Shown here piece after piece: positions 12,501 through 24,029 of a DNA stretch of 64,000 nt. Under the pieces are notes generated by a model. The model had not been told where the DNA came from, ran no database searches, and saw only the letters and a program-made list of their open reading frames with translations. Where the stretch lies: positions 1,860,001 through 1,924,000 of the forward strand of contig BSYQ01000004.1 of the NCBI GenBank assembly GCA_030272585.1, read 5' to 3'. Within the stretch, counting starts at the first letter, position 1. Each line of letters starts with the position of its first letter. This stretch comes from Bryopsis sp. KO-2023. Its lineage: Eukaryota; Chlorophyta; Ulvophyceae; Bryopsidales; Bryopsidaceae. Made by a program: the position numbers and the translations under genes.

Positions 12501-14608
12501 TGATGGCTGGGTGACTGGGTTGAACTTCTCTCGAAAGCAGGACCACCGTGTTTTCTGATTTGACTGGGACGAAACCCAACGCAAACACGTTTCGGGTGCC
12601 AGTGGCGTAGCATTCCAGAATGGTTTCCCCCAGGGGGCTCTTGCTGTGGAGCTGCACCTCCTTGTGTTTCGATTTGACCTGGAAATTCAGATTGCAGAGC
12701 AGGTTGTAAAGACATTGAACTTGCTAACCCCAAACAAGTTACAACTTTTTTTGTATTTGATGGTGGTGGTGGTGGTCCAGAAGTTATTGATCTGATTGGA
12801 AATGCATCAGGAAAAAAAAGTCCCTTAATTATCCCTTAAATTATGTCTTCCTAATTTAAGGGATAATTTACGCTGTAAAAAATGCAACCAGCAAAGCATA
12901 GTTTTTTCCATTTTCACTGCGTTCCAGATAAACACACAGTTCCAATAGGGGCTGCGTCTGCTTAGCAACCATTTCAGCCATATTGAAATCTGAACTACTG
13001 ATGTTTGCATGAGCTTAGTATTAACTTTTGACCAACGACGGTCACTGGATGGTTTCATTCTTTGACTAATAGATCCTTTGAAAAATCATTCCGACCCCCC
13101 CCCCTCCAAAAAACAGGACCTCCTGGAAAATGGGCTAATTTTCGACATTGAAAATTATTTTCTCACCAAATGAACAACTGCACAAGACCCCGCAAGCCCA
13201 GATATCCTCGAGTTACAAAACCATTTGGCAGCATTCATGCACTTCACAACGCAGCCGGCATTGTGAATCCCACAGTACCTGTTTTTTTGGAAATGGCAAT
13301 ATGTTCAAAAAATAAGTCTCTTTCACAAATAGAAAAAAAGTAAAAAATTGTTTTAGCATGAAGAGTTCAAGAAGGATGTTCATAATTTCCTGAATAAAAA
13401 ACCCACATCAAAAACAGAGAAGAAAATGAAAGCGAGTCATCTGCATTCCAGGGAAAAAAAAAAAAAAAAAGAGACAAGGGTTGTTTTTCCCTCAGACAAG
13501 CCACCCAAAAAACTGTCACAAATCAAATTCCAATTTTTTTTTTTTTCAATATTTGGACAGTTAAATTTTGTGGTTAATAGGAAGACTCACGCGCATGCCC
13601 ATTCTGGCACTTCTTTAACGTGTTCCTCCGATTGCTCTTCTTCGAATTGATCATCGAATCTCAGCTGCAAAATGATTTTTTTTTTTTAATATGAAAAAAA
13701 ATAAAAATGAAAGAAGTAAACAAAAGAGTGTGCACAAAAACAAAACAAGGCTGGCCAGGGAAACACAGGAGTTCCACAGTAGTAATACAAAAAAAATTCA
13801 ATAACTAAAAAAAGAGAACTGGACGCGACACATAAAGGCTTCACCAACTGCAGTGAAATAAATACTGTTGTTCTCTAGAAAAATACACTATTCTTCAAAA
13901 GGTCTGAGATTGAACTTGGATGTTTTGGATCAGAGCATCTACAGATTTTGGGGCAGAGAAAAAAGGTTTGTCTGGGGGTTTTCTCTGTGCTTACCTCGCC
14001 AACACCGGCCGCAACGTCGTTCACAGAGTCGTACGGACGAGGGGGTGCGATTCCCTGAAAAAAAACCGGAAGCAACGAAAAAATCACCAAAGAAAAAACG
14101 CAAGGAGTAGATTAACGAAGTATCCAAACTGGGGTTCATGCCTGCACAAGTTTCTCGAGAAACGTCAGCGCGCTATTCTAGTTTCCATTTCATTCCAGGG
14201 AAAAAAACAACAAAACTTACCGCTGCTTGTGAAGAACCGACTTGGGCGGCAGGTTCACCCCACGACAGAGTCTGTGATGCAAGAAAAAAGAATCACTTCA
14301 ATACGAAGGGGAAACTTTAGCTTTCGACAAAACAAAAGGTGCGCAGCGATTTCCGAGCCGACGAGCGATGACGCTCCAGAAATAGAGAAGGTCGACGATT
14401 GAAGATCGACGCGAAGAAAATCGACAAAGGTCGACACAGGCCGGGACGATGTATAGACGCAACCCCAGGCGGGGAATTTCTTTCGGTTGGTGCCAAGACT
14501 TTCTCATGTCGCGCCACTCGCCTGACTTAGCTCCGTGAACTGTGGAAAGTCGTCCGTCGTTCCGAAGTCTAAAAACGACAGGTCTTGCGTTCCCCGACTC
14601 GGCTCCAT
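6504..14608 (-). CDS. UPF1: UPF1 RNA helicase, nonsense-mediated decay
   Basis: This is the ATP-dependent SF1 RNA helicase that drives nonsense-mediated mRNA decay in the cytoplasm. Sixteen exons on the minus strand give about 1092 aa: 14522-14608, 14221-14271, 13995-14054, 13591-13664, 13167-13278, 12205-12678, 11601-11837, 11050-11289, 10571-10765, 9983-10264, 9540-9665, 8937-9281, 8276-8452, 7708-7917, 7131-7421 and 6504-6821. Visible motifs are a CH zinc region ([13 protein letters not shown]), Walker [51 protein letters not shown] and [10 protein letters not shown]. The C-tail carries SQ sites (LSQGLSDAF). The protein is most like plant UPF1. The third zinc site has lost three of its four cysteines. 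The first intron appears to use a GC donor. ATG at 14608 was chosen because [15 protein letters not shown] resembles the usual start; an in-frame ATG at 14701 is the alternative. Confidence 0.95.
12827..12868. repeat. 17-bp perfect inverted repeat in UPF1 intron 5
   Basis: The arms 12827-12843 (AATTATCCCTTAAATTA) and 12852-12868 are exact reverse complements with an 8-base loop, inside the intron 12679-13166. It could be the remnant of a small element or simply a hairpin. Confidence 0.7.
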
Positions 14609-15871
14609 CCCTCCAAGTCCCGCCTCCGCGGTCGAGAGCAACGAATCCTCTGGAAAAAAACCACCGTTCGTCGCTTTTCCTCTCCCGAACGCCCACGCCA
14701 AACCTCACAAAACCGCTCGTTGCTTTGTGACGACTACTCCCTGCGCGCGTTCTGATCGCGTGACGAGAAGAAAGTTTTTTTAAAAGATTTGAACCGTTTC
14801 GAGCTGAGTTTGCGAAAAGATGAAGCAGACGGTGAGGAAACGAGGGCTCATCAAAACAAAAAACGTGGCGTTTGGTGGGTGACTTTGTACGACACTGGGT
14901 TTTTTCCCTTGAGACAAAGAAAATCAGTCAGTGCTACGATTTAATTTAGTTTTCGAGAATCATGGAAGACTGATCAAAGCTAGATCAAATTAGAGGGGAT
15001 AAAAGTGGTAGCAGGAGTTGATTTCTGTCGTTTTTTGTGTGCGCGCGTTTTTTGTGTGGAGTTTCCGATTGTGTGGAGGCTGTGCATTCGAGAGCAACGA
15101 ACGATAATGGTTTCGAACAGTGCGTGGAGAGTTGTGTGGGCGCTAGGTGGGTAAACGTCTCAACTGTAAAGAGGTGGCCATCAAACATCGGATGGCGATG
15201 TCGTATGCACATTCGCTGGGCCCACTTCAGACCGTGTGGTCTCGCCGATCCTCTTGTTTTTCTTGTGGGGAATACTTTGTTCGTTATGGTCTCCCCTTGT
15301 GGCGGCGTTTGTCTTTTTGATGCCCTTTGTCCGAATCATCCTTTTGTCCAAATCATCCATCATCTGAAGAGGAACGGCAGGGGTCTTTCTAAGTGCGCTC
15401 GTGTTTCTGTTTGAAGGTTTTATGAGCGCCGTGTGGGAAGTTGGTGGAGAATATATTTCGATGGACACTATTGGTGAGTGGATAATTTTGGTATTTTGAG
15501 CGGAGCAGTTGGGAATTCTACGAAGTGCTGTCCCCTCAATACGGCGAAATGTAATCGCACTCGACTTTCCCCCTTGCCCCATCGTTTTTCGCTGTCTTTG
15601 CCCTTGAATGTACGCCCGTGAACTTGCGTTGTCGATCGGCTGGGTCGTCGCTCAGCAATGCCAGTTTCTGACGCCTATTTCAAATTTCCCCCCCATCTTG
15701 TTTCTTGTGGGGGCACGTGTTCGCCAAAGAGAGTGCCCTGAGTGGCGGCGCCGGAAACGCCATTCCGCACAAAGGATCGCGAGCGATCCTGGCGCATTTC
15801 ATACTGTTGAAGGCCAATGTGGGTTGGTTCTGTTGTCGACAGGTGCTTGGGGCGTCTTGTCGCAAGAAGCG
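14609..15871. promoter_or_regulatory. Divergent promoter region, UPF1 / NIF-like gene
   Basis: The start codons of UPF1 (minus) and the NIF-like gene (plus) face away from each other here, so both promoters and 5' UTRs must lie in this 1.26 kb. The composition is richer in G and C with many CG dinucleotides compared with the A/T-rich flanks. No TATA box was assigned. Open frames in the stretch have no recognisable features. Confidence 0.5.
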
Positions 15872-18255
15872 ATGATGCGAGTGGCGGCCGAGTTTTTGAA
15901 AGTGGCCCTGAAACTTGCATTCATACTGGTGGTTTTTTACGCCGCGAAGCATCACACGGTAACGGTCTTCCCCAGATTGCTGAAAACAATACGTCCATTG
16001 TCACAGAGGCACACACCAGGCCACTGTTGGTTTGAAAACTTGGAAGGGTCTTACCCAGCTTGCATGCAGTTCTGGCTGTTTTAAAGGGGGGGGAGGGGGG
16101 GTTCAGAGATTTTCCCCAGCTTGCAAGTTAAACCATGACTTTTCATAACATTTTGACCCAAGAAATCGATTGCTTTTTCAATTTCCATGTCAGTCATCCA
16201 ATTGCGGATTTTCACCACCCATATGCAGTAGGAACCATGAAATATTTCTCTGAAAAATTATCGAACTGTATATTGATGTGTGTTTTTTTCAACCTCCAGG
16301 TAACCAAAATTTCAAGCCAGAGCAGTGCAAATATCGATTTGGATCAGTGTGCAGCATCCGTCAGCAGCGAATCGCCGGTTGCTGGAAATTCTGGGGAAGC
16401 TGCCTTGGATAACTGTCTTTCTGAGGTCAATTCCAGCGACTCGGTTCCAGCCATCAGGGAAGAGACCGATTATCCAGAAATGCTGACTGCTGATGAGGAA
16501 TATTTTATCGAGAAATCGTGCAAAATCCATGGGCATAACAAGAGCAGAGTTTGTGCAAAGGTAGGAAACCATCGCTGAAAAAAATAACAGCAAAAGCTGA
16601 TCTGTCCTGGTTTCTTTTGTGTTTTTTTTTTGTTTTGTAAAGGGGGATGGGCAGCAGAATTTGATCCTCCGCCCTCCAAATCATCTCTATTCAACATGCA
16701 TGCATTTCTCATTCCGAGAAAGTTTTGCATGTCGGAAGTTTCAGTTTTTTGCTAATATAGGCTTCAGAAAACATTACATTTTATACATAAAATAAAATAT
16801 ACATACGTACACTTTCATACGTTTTTGATGTTGTTATGTGTCCACAGGAAATGAGTATCAATTGGTTCAAGCAATGCGAGACCTTCGTTGAATGGCAGCC
16901 ACATTTCGAAGTGTCGCTGAACCCGGCCGGGAGGCAGAAGAGCTTCGAGACAAACCCGAACAGAAAGGTTGGTAGCCTTTTTCGACAACATTTTTGACTT
17001 GATATACATCATCGAACGAACAGAGGAATCATCTGATCCGTTTGATCCATCTGATCGGTCTGATCCGTTTGATCCGTCTGATCCGTTTGATCTTCAGCCC
17101 TCATGTCATACCAAGATTGCGAATTTTTTTCCGAGACGATTGACCTCAGTTATGCTTTGACTTGTTGAACACCCATAAAAACAATGATCAGATTGCATGT
17201 TGGGGCAGGACTTGACCAGTGCCTTTTTTGAAAATCATGTTCAAAAATTCCACCTCTGTTTTGCTCTCTGTCGATCGATTTTATCGGGCTGGGACAGATC
17301 ATCCACGCTGGATACATATCCGGAATGTTTCTCGATGGCATTTTTTTTATTCTTAGAATCTGCATGTGTGTTTTCTTCACTTCCAAGGTCGACAGGCTGG
17401 TGGTGGTCCTGGGATTGGAGGGGACCTTGGTGAAAACATGGAAAGAGGGCTCGGATGCAAAAGTGCCTTTCGGCGATGTGCCCCCCCCTCACAAATACGA
17501 CGTCCGAAACTTGAGGATCGAACCCTTCAGGGTCAAAGGGTGTGTTGGCGTCGTTCGACCAGGTGCCCGTGAGTTTCTCGAAAAACTCTCGACCTTTGCG
17601 GACATTTACATCTACACCCTGTCTTTCAACCGGAACGTTGCCAAGAGAATCATGGGGGTGTTGAGCGGTGGGGGGCACAAGCTGTTCAAAGGATTGGAAA
17701 CGAGGTCTATGAACGAGAAGGGAATGAAGAATCTGATGGTGTTTGAGCGAAACATGGAGAGGATCGTGTTGGTGGATCACCGTCGAAGGGTGGAGCAGTC
17801 TGGCCATTCGATCAGCGTGGATGAGTTTAAAGGCAACCCTCTGGATGGATACTTGATGGACCACGTCTTCCCCATCATCCAGGCTGTGGACGGGTTGGAC
17901 AGGGTGTACGTGGATGGAGGTCGACACTACAGCGAGGCAAGCAACTGAGAAAGAATTGCAATGAAATTAAAAAAAATCTTTGGCCGTGGGGACCCTCAGA
18001 ATTTCATGTGTTCCAAATATCGAACAAAGGATGATTTCCAGAGGGCCAGTTTTTCGTTCGCTTTTTTTTCCCGCTGTGTTTCAGGATTGAAAATAGAGAG
18101 ACTAACCAATGTTAGGCAGCATTTTTAGTGCTTTTTTTTTTTTTAATCAGTGGAAAGTGACATTTCAACAATTGATTTCGTTTGTGCAGGGATTGGAGGC
18201 TGCCTATTCCAAGAGCATCACCTCGGACAACAGCGTGGAAGAAAATCAGGAATGA
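15872..18255 (+). CDS. Membrane-anchored NIF/FCP1-type pseudophosphatase
   Basis: Five exons give about 360 aa: 15872-15958, 16300-16560, 16848-16967, 17388-17936 and 18190-18255. Residues 1-29 form a hydrophobic anchor (MMRVAAEFLKVALKLAFILV). A Ser-rich acidic segment follows, then the NIF (FCP1/SCP homology) domain from about residue 157. The family catalytic motif DxDxT reads GLEGT (VVVLGLEGTLV): nucleophile Asp is Gly and the second Asp is Glu. Motif IV reads VLVDHRR. Known family members with an N-terminal membrane segment include CTDNEP1 (nuclear envelope) and TIM50 (mitochondrial inner membrane, also without the motif), so a binding rather than catalytic role is inferred. The last intron has a GC donor (GAG then GCAAGC); the join gives HYSEGLEAAYSK. 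Confidence 0.8.
17032..17092. repeat. 9-bp minisatellite in an intron of the NIF-like gene
   Basis: About seven tandem units of consensus TYTGATCCR run within the intron 16968-17387. The array keeps an open frame (SDPFDP repeats) but lies between recognised exons, so I treat it as intronic. Confidence 0.7.
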
Positions 18256-19624
18256 GCTACCCACAAGACTTGCATTTTGAAGGTGGGTTTCCCTTCTGAT
18301 TTCGTAATGACAGAATGGCTCCAGTTGCGAGTGTCTAAGAATAGCATATTTTTCTGGGGCCCTTTTGTTTCGTGCATGTGTGAATGAACTCCCTTTCAAC
18401 AATATGTATCTGGTAAAGCAAATTCTGTCTCGTCAATGCCAATTGCAACGATCGCTGGTGTTTGTCCTTGTGCTTTTTTTCTTTTTGTGATTGCATGCAT
18501 ACACCCCCGAAAGATCAATGTTTTTTCGCAATCGAATTCAAGTTCTTGCTGGCAAACTTCATGCAATGCTCGAATGTTATTTGCTTCTTTTTTGAAGGGA
18601 CGAAAAATACACGAGGAAGAACAACTGTCGAACGCCCGAGGTTTCAAGAAAAGCATCCATGCCTGACTGACCTCGTTCCGGAAACTTGGCCAGCCATTCA
18701 TCCACATTTCCTCTCCCGCTCTTTTCTGGAACAGGCATTCTAATGGCTGCAATGCTTTTGAGGGGGCGATTTGTCATGATCGATCCATATGGCAGACCAA
18801 TTTGATGAGGTGGACGATTTGTATTTGTGTGCTAATGGGGGATGATTTGTTGATGGGTGCAACATTGCTGATTGTAAGCTGATGAAAAATTATAGACCGA
18901 TCAAATACACGATTTTCAACCCATGGAGTAGTCTTCACACCCCGCCCAAATTAGAATGTTAGTTCCCAGGCAAAAGAGGTTCTTTGAAACTGCCACGAAA
19001 CATCTGTATCCCTCGAGCAGAAATTAGCAGCTTTCGAAAACAACTGTTATCCCACAATTATTTTCCAAGAAGTCTTTTCAAGTGAAAGCCCGTTTCAAAA
19101 TTACAAAATTTTAAAACAACAAAAAAAGGCCAACAGACCATAATCATGGAAAAAGCTGGTGAAATGGGGGTGCGGGCAGAATGATTAGTTTTAGAGATGG
19201 GGAGGTGGGTGCTAAAAAGAAAGCGACATTCAAAATTTTATTCCTCTATTTAATTAAACCAGAACAATTTTTTTCCCCTTTTTGTGTAGCCTTTACCTTA
19301 ACTTTCAGCACTCTTTCTCCCACTTCACCACCCTCAAAGAAAACCCATAGATATAACACACACACAAAAAAACCCTGCCCTTCTCACATCCCCGAATAGA
19401 AACAGTCGAATGAAACAAAGAACTTTCTTTTCAAACCCGCATAATCTTGCCTTGTATCGAAACAATTTTGAGGGTGCCATGCATCACCTCTGAGCTTTTA
19501 TTTTTCAGGAGAGAAAAAGTAAAGACAGTGTTTGTTCTGATGAGGTTTCTCATTTTTTGCTTCAGTAGCTCACGAAAGCAAACGAAGAAAAATCAATAAA
19601 TAATGCACCAAGCCGTCATTCACC
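18256..19624. other. Intergenic DNA, no gene seen
   Basis: This holds the 3' flank of the NIF-like gene and then A/T-rich DNA with A runs. No open frame shows a recognisable domain. Confidence 0.4.
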
Positions 19625-20965
19625 AAGATCAACCGTCGTTGGGCTTTTGTCTTGGTCCGGGGTTTCACTCCGTGTTCATGAAACAGCAAAAGCAAAAGCA
19701 AAAGCAAGTTGTTGGGGCTGGTGGATTCCAGTGCAGCTCACAAACACTCTCAATCAACCTTCTGAGGTTGCTTGAGATCTCTGAAGACCATCTGTGGCGG
19801 CGCTCCACAGATTTGTGGCGAACGCTTTCACGATTCAATAACTGCGAAAGGACGAGAATGAAGGCGAAAGGCAGCACCTGTGCTAATCGATCAAGAACGC
19901 AACACCAAACACCAACGTTCCTTCTCCAAGATCCAGTGAAGGTATCCTGAACGATTGCATGTTGGGGTCATCACGCCTGGGGGTTCTCCAAGCTAGCTGG
20001 ATGATTGCCAGCTATTCAGCGTTGACCCAGAGGTATATATTCCTAGAGAACTCATTTTGTCTTGTCTCTGGGTCACTCGAATAAAAATTTGGGTCAAGGA
20101 AGACGAGAATTTGAGCAACCATGTGGATTCGGGTTGTTTGTGCGACAGTCGCTAGCGCGGAGCCTGTAGCGCTGCAGGCTCCGCGCTCCTGATCGATCGT
20201 CGCTGGAGACGGCGCAGCCCCCCTTCGAACCTTCATCGACAAGAGGCTAACGCAGACGTCGGAGCGTTGAACGACGGTTATGCCCGTCCAAGCGACAATG
20301 TTCCCGCAGAAATGCAAGCGACGTTGAGAGCGGAGAGCGAGGCCAGGAGCAGAGCTCATCTGCCAATGGAGCACTTGGGGCGAAGAAACAGGGGACCACC
20401 AATGCGACGGGATCCAAGGCGATCGCCCGTCTTTCGCCACGCGGATGCAGAGAACATCCCGCCGCCAAACAGAAACATGTCCAGGGAAACCGTGCATCTG
20501 CCCGAGAGAAGAATTGTGCGACCAACCATCAGACAGGTATTAAGCCTCAGCTAGTTTCCCGCAGACGTCGAAATCCCAAGTGCTTATCAGCTGATTCGGT
20601 TTTCATTGTGCTCCTAACAGCCTCTTGGAGAAATCCAACTCAACTGAGGCCAGGTGGTGGCGGACCCCTGTGGATGATAATTCTGCGCGTCAGCATTTAT
20701 CATCAGGTTGGTGCAGCCAATGGATAACACCACACCACCAAGGTATTGTTTTGCTCTCCTTCCCTCGGCAAAGTGGCGATGTTAATCCCTAAAAGGGCAC
20801 TCGAATTTTTGTTGCCCAGGAAGGCAGCGTGTATGTATGACGTTTTCTGTTGGCTGCTGTGGCAGGTCGAAACAGAGAACACAGAAAGCGAAAAGAGGCT
20901 GCTCGTGGATCCAAATCCGTCTGGTTGTATGGGAGCTTGTGAGAGGAGGGGAAAAAAACACAGGC
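19625..20965. repeat. Long inverted repeat R1, right copy
   Basis: This is the inverted partner of 1-1240. Matching landmarks include the block read as AGCACAGGTGCTGCC-like sequence at both sites, the Arg-rich open frame (20267-20554, plus) and the block near 20810-20905 that corresponds to left positions 50-170. Differences are scattered substitutions plus a 20-base hairpin-forming insertion at 20154-20173. The copy ends just upstream of the PSRP-3 gene, whose promoter may lie within or next to it. Confidence 0.75.
20154..20187. repeat. Hairpin from a templated insertion in R1
   Basis: Arms AGCGCGGAGCCTG (20154-20166) and its reverse complement (20175-20187) are perfect over 13 bases. The left R1 copy lacks the first arm. 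The difference is a 20-base insertion between GTCGCT and GCAGGCTCC. It shifts the reading frame of the R1 open frame. Confidence 0.8.
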
Positions 20966-21301
20966 GTACTTTTGGATTCTGCCGCCGACAGCGTGATTCA
21001 ACTCGTTCCCACTGAAGCGAATCGTTGAAAATTGGCTGCGAATTTCTCTGAGCGAAGACCAGATTTTCGAAAACCAGGGTGGATGGATTTTTCTTTCAGA
21101 GCTGAAAACTCCGAAGGGGGGTGGGATGGACACGTCGGAATGGAAGAGTCGGACATGGGACGCTTATTTTTGGCGAATTTTGACGGGATGTCCCTTCCTC
21201 CAGCAGCTTTTTTGTCTTCGCGCATTCCACCGTGCAACTTCGCGCTCTGCGGGTTCCTTCCACCGACGCCAAACCGAGCCCTGCTTGTTCAAGAAAGGAT
21301 C

Positions 21302-21904
21302 ATGAACTCTCTGCACGCGACGAGCAGTCGACTCGCGCTGGGCCGCGCCACCCGCGTGGAATCCAGCGTCAAATGCCCCAGAGTAGTGGCTCAGCGGTTG
21401 TTGTCGACGGGACGGAGAGAGTCTCGCATCGTGTTCCCTTCGTTATGTCGCGCTGAAGCAGGCGAGAGTGCGGCGGAGCTCGAATCCATCATGGACGCCG
21501 TCGAAGGTGGTTCGTCCGTGGCAGACGCTACCCCGGAAGAAGCCCCCGCCACTTCCGAAGCCTCTGATGCCGAAACCGCCGCCGCAGCGTCGACTGGCAG
21601 CGAAGTTTCCGATTTCTCTCTCAATTTTCTCTGGTTGGACCGAAACGTGGCTGTGGCGGTGGATCACCACTTCGGGTCCGGCATGAGGAGCCCTTTGACA
21701 GAGTACTTTTTCTGGCCAAGAACGGATGCCTGGGAGGAGCTGAAAGCTTCTCTGGAGACCAAGCCTTGGATTTCTGAGAGGGACAAGGTCCTGTTGTTGA
21801 ACAAAACCACTGAAGTGATCAACTTTTGGCAGGATGAGACAACCAAACACACTCTCAGTGAAGCCCAGGAAGCTTTCGAGGACTGTGTTTTCTACGGAAA
21901 CTGA
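21302..21904 (+). CDS. PSRP3: Plastid-specific 30S ribosomal protein 3 (Ycf65)
   Basis: This is an accessory protein of the plastid small ribosomal subunit, of cyanobacterial origin. The C-terminal ~100 residues hold the conserved domain: FSLNFLWLDRNVAVAVD, then SPLTEYFFWPRTDAWEELK, KPWISERDKVLLLNKTTEVI and NFWQ. It is intronless in this model (200 aa from ATG at 21302). About 50 residues rich in Ser, Arg and Ala (MNSLHATSSRLALGRATR) look like a plastid presequence, followed by an Ala/Glu-rich spacer. In-frame ATGs at 21083 and 21188 would lengthen the N-terminus, so the start is uncertain. A nuclear location argues against a red-alga-type plastid genome, where the gene is usually plastid-encoded. 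Confidence 0.92.
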   Translation: MNSLHATSSRLALGRATRVESSVKCPRVVAQRLLSTGRRESRIVFPSLCRAEAGESAAELESIMDAVEGGSSVADATPEEAPATSEASDAETAAAASTGSEVSDFSLNFLWLDRNVAVAVDHHFGSGMRSPLTEYFFWPRTDAWEELKASLETKPWISERDKVLLLNKTTEVINFWQDETTKHTLSEAQEAFEDCVFYGN

Positions 21905-24029
21905 AAGTTGGGGCCAAAACAATTGAAAATCCAAACTCTACTCAGCAATGATGCTGGAGGTTCATCGAAAGGGGGTTAGGGATAGAGAAAAAGAAAAAAG
22001 AGAGTGGAAATCCTTTTGTGGCGACAGAAACATGGTTTTGCAATCGAGGGTCGTTTGATTTTGGTATGGCTTGAATATTTTTTCAAGGAAAAAAGAAAAG
22101 AAAAACAGGATATGATAGGGAGATCGCCGTGGGCTGGTGAGGTGGGCCATGTTCTTGGACGTTGCTGGCCAAAAAACATTTCGGCAGATTTTGTTATGAA
22201 AAAGAAATTTTGCTTTTTGGAGGTCCTTGCAACTCTGAGAGGCGTGGGACTTCGTCGAACCGTTTTTTTTTTTTTCGTTCCACTTCTTTTGATTTCGGGA
22301 TTTTGAATTTGTAATGTGGGAGAAACGTCATAAAACCAAAACGAAACTGCCCCAGGTCGACAAATCCTGATTTTTAGTGGAGTGGACATAGAAAATAGAA
22401 AACTTGCCAACACCAGCTTGTGATTTGCACAATGTGCAGTCCTGTGGTGGATATGGCTGCTCCACTTATAGTAGATCATGAATTTAGCAGAGAGGGGGGG
22501 GTGACATGAGGAGGCCTGAGCTATTGTCTCTGGACCTCCTGTCTCAACACCCAATCCATGGAGAGATGCCTTGTTGGCTTCCCATGTCTGTCATCAATTT
22601 TTCGAATGGGAAAAATTCAGCTCAGAAGAGAGATATGTTTGTTCCACTCAGCTTGCAGGGGAGGGAGCTTCCATGGAAATTTTCCAGAACCTTGATGTTG
22701 GAGGGTGCATGTTTGAATGCACCGTCCTGGAACAAAATCAACCATGAATAAATGAAGCTTTTCCAGATTTGGGGAAGTTCACTCAAGTTCCACAAAGACA
22801 TTCCATTGCATCCAATGGTGAGCTGACAGACTCTGTGAAACATCGGATTTCCCAACCCGTCCAGCAGCCCTGCCAATAGCAGGCTGCTATAAAATAAAAT
22901 AACAGCTTTCTTTAATTCTAAGTATGCCGCAATAATAATTGGTTTGTTCCTACAGCAAAAATTCGATAAAACGAAGTCAAAGCAACAGTTTTCAGCGAGA
23001 ACTGAGGTCAAGTAGCGGAACCAGATCTTTCTTAGTGGTTCCTGGGGTGGCTGACAGCAGTCAATTTATCATTACTGAGAATTAGTCAACTTCTTTTTGG
23101 AGGGGTGGAAATGTTGTGACAGAGTTTGGGAGGTGCACAGTATACATAATACGTATAATTTGTACAGTTTTGGCAGGTGGGTGAAATTGTATGTAATGAA
23201 ACTGATTTTGTTTTTGCTTTCTAGATTTCTACTATGTTATTCTCTGCCTTGTGTGTTTTTGTTTTTCATCTATCTGCTTCCTGCATGGAAAATTTTCCAA
23301 ATTTACATATATGCATAATCCTTGTTTAATTGTTTGGTGGGGATGGACCAAATCCACCAGCATATTTTCAAGTTGACCATACCACAGGCGATGGTGGGGA
23401 TCAGTTGATCACTGCCGCACACTGTATGGATAGAGGGCAATTTTTGTCTGCCCAAGAAGCTAAAAAATTTATTCTTGTAGTTTATCTACCACACCACTCA
23501 AAGACAACCTACTGACCATAGTAGGGTTGCTTCTGGGAACGTAACACTCCGTTGGGATCTCCGTTGCGACATGTAATCATTGATTGATTGATTCAACACT
23601 CCGTTGGAATCTCAGACTCAGAGAAGAAAAGTTTTTCCATCGATTCTGACGAAGGGCTCCAAGTTCACTGACTGCGTTTCAGCGACCCTCCAGACAGATT
23701 CATACCCCCCAGAAGTAGTAGTTTCAACCATCAAAACACCCCCATTTTGCAAGGAATGCTAGAGAAAGCTAGAGAACCAGTCTGCATTCATGAGTGCCCC
23801 GAGAATTTCGGAACACAAAGAGAAAGATGGATAGGTGAGTGTGCGCTCCAATTTGGTTCTTCTCTTGGTTTGATTTGTTTTTCCTTTGCCCTCTCTCCGT
23901 GTGTGTATTTTTTCTCTTACATTTTTATTCATTTTTTTGCATGGTACTTGCTGTCTTTTTTTCCCTCAGAAAGGGCCTTCGAAATCAGCAAGGGAAAACA
24001 CACCCACCCACATCAGAAAAAAAAGGGAA
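21905..24029. other. Intergenic DNA, no confident gene
   Basis: About 2.1 kb shows only short or featureless open frames. A 60-codon frame at 23330-23515 contains LITAAHC, which resembles the His motif of trypsin-like proteases, but nothing around it supports a protease gene. T-rich tracts lie near 22260 and 23880-23960. Confidence 0.4.

Noticed and set aside
17032..17092. CRISPR-like short tandem repeats
   Set aside because: The units are contiguous 9-mers without spacers in a eukaryotic intron: a minisatellite.
23330..23515. Trypsin-like protease fragment (LITAAHC)
   Set aside because: Only the seven-residue motif resembles proteases. No Asp or Ser motif, upstream Ile-Val-Gly start or other exon was seen, so chance or a tiny relic is more likely.
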